Source: Halanaerobiales bacterium (GTDB taxonomy: Bacteria; Bacillota_F; Halanaerobiia; Halanaerobiales; DTU029). From it: a stretch of 6,079 nt of DNA. Below the pieces are notes generated by a model. It worked only from the letters and a program-made list of their open reading frames with translations. It made no database searches and was not told the origin of the DNA. Location of the stretch: the NCBI GenBank assembly GCA_016278415.1, contig JADQBV010000113.1:1-6079 (forward strand). Direction: 5' to 3'. The first letter of the stretch is position 1. Every line of letters begins with the position of its first letter. A program made the translations under genes and the position numbers. This document shows, in pieces, positions 5,994 to 6,079 of this stretch.

Positions 5994-6079
5994 CAAATAT
6001 TCCTCCTTATATTATTATCTGCGATGGTGAGAAATGTCCGACAATTTTGCTATGACGACCTCGATGGTCTAATCTCTAA

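Noticed and set aside
6022..6068. CGATGGT occurs twice (about 6022 and 6062), and a related CATCGATG sits near 4922, possibly mobile-element ends or operators.
   Set aside because: The shared words are only 7-8 bases, their arrangement is inconsistent, and nothing between them looks like an element.
6024..6078. A short ATG-initiated open stretch at the right edge on the forward strand, in DNA of slightly higher GC (about 44%).
   Set aside because: Only about 18 codons are visible, there is no ribosome binding site, and the coding appearance is not convincing. It could be the start of another gene or element, but the window ends too soon to say.
5997..6079. A promoter for the CAP gene.
   Set aside because: GATAATAATATA gives -10-like hexamers, but no -35 at 16-18 bp fits sigma-A or the ACA-N16 pattern (ACA lies 15 bp upstream of a poor -10), so I make no call.

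Overview
The window is AT-rich DNA with Gram-positive style ribosome binding sites (GGAGG-like), TTG starts and strong intrinsic terminators. It carries two large proteins built from SPOCS (DUF3794) units, a family tied to the spore coat of Clostridia-type endospore formers. I infer a spore-forming low-GC Firmicute, perhaps Halanaerobiales or another deep clostridial group. The lineage guess rests only on gene content and composition.

Layout. Positions 1-121 hold a 10-bp inverted repeat and a promoter. A forward gene (131-553) encodes a small tyrosine-rich protein that I do not recognise. It converges, across a symmetric terminator at 686-715, on three reverse-strand genes. These are a 611-aa protein with an N-terminal membrane segment, a charged linker and three SPOCS units (740-2575); a 644-aa protein with three regular and one divergent SPOCS unit (2680-4614); and a secreted peptidoglycan-binding plus CAP-domain protein (5001-5993). 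Each gene appears to be its own transcription unit. Hairpin terminators lie at 686-715, 2650-2675 and 4818-4858, with a weaker one at 4702-4745.

The most informative observation is regulatory. The unknown small gene and both SPOCS genes are each preceded by the same arrangement, ACA, 16 bp, CATAnnnTA. This matches the published consensus for sigma-K, the late mother-cell sporulation sigma factor. In all three the Shine-Dalgarno sequence begins only a few bases after the -10 element. I therefore read 1-4668 as a small late-sporulation coat locus with an uncharacterised Tyr-rich member. The CAP gene lacks this promoter and may be regulated differently.

The membrane-anchored SPOCS gene also contains an excellent internal ribosome binding site and ATG (2021-2039) exactly where its disordered linker ends and the SPOCS part begins. 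This suggests either two protein forms from one gene, or a fusion between a membrane-anchor segment and an older SPOCS gene.
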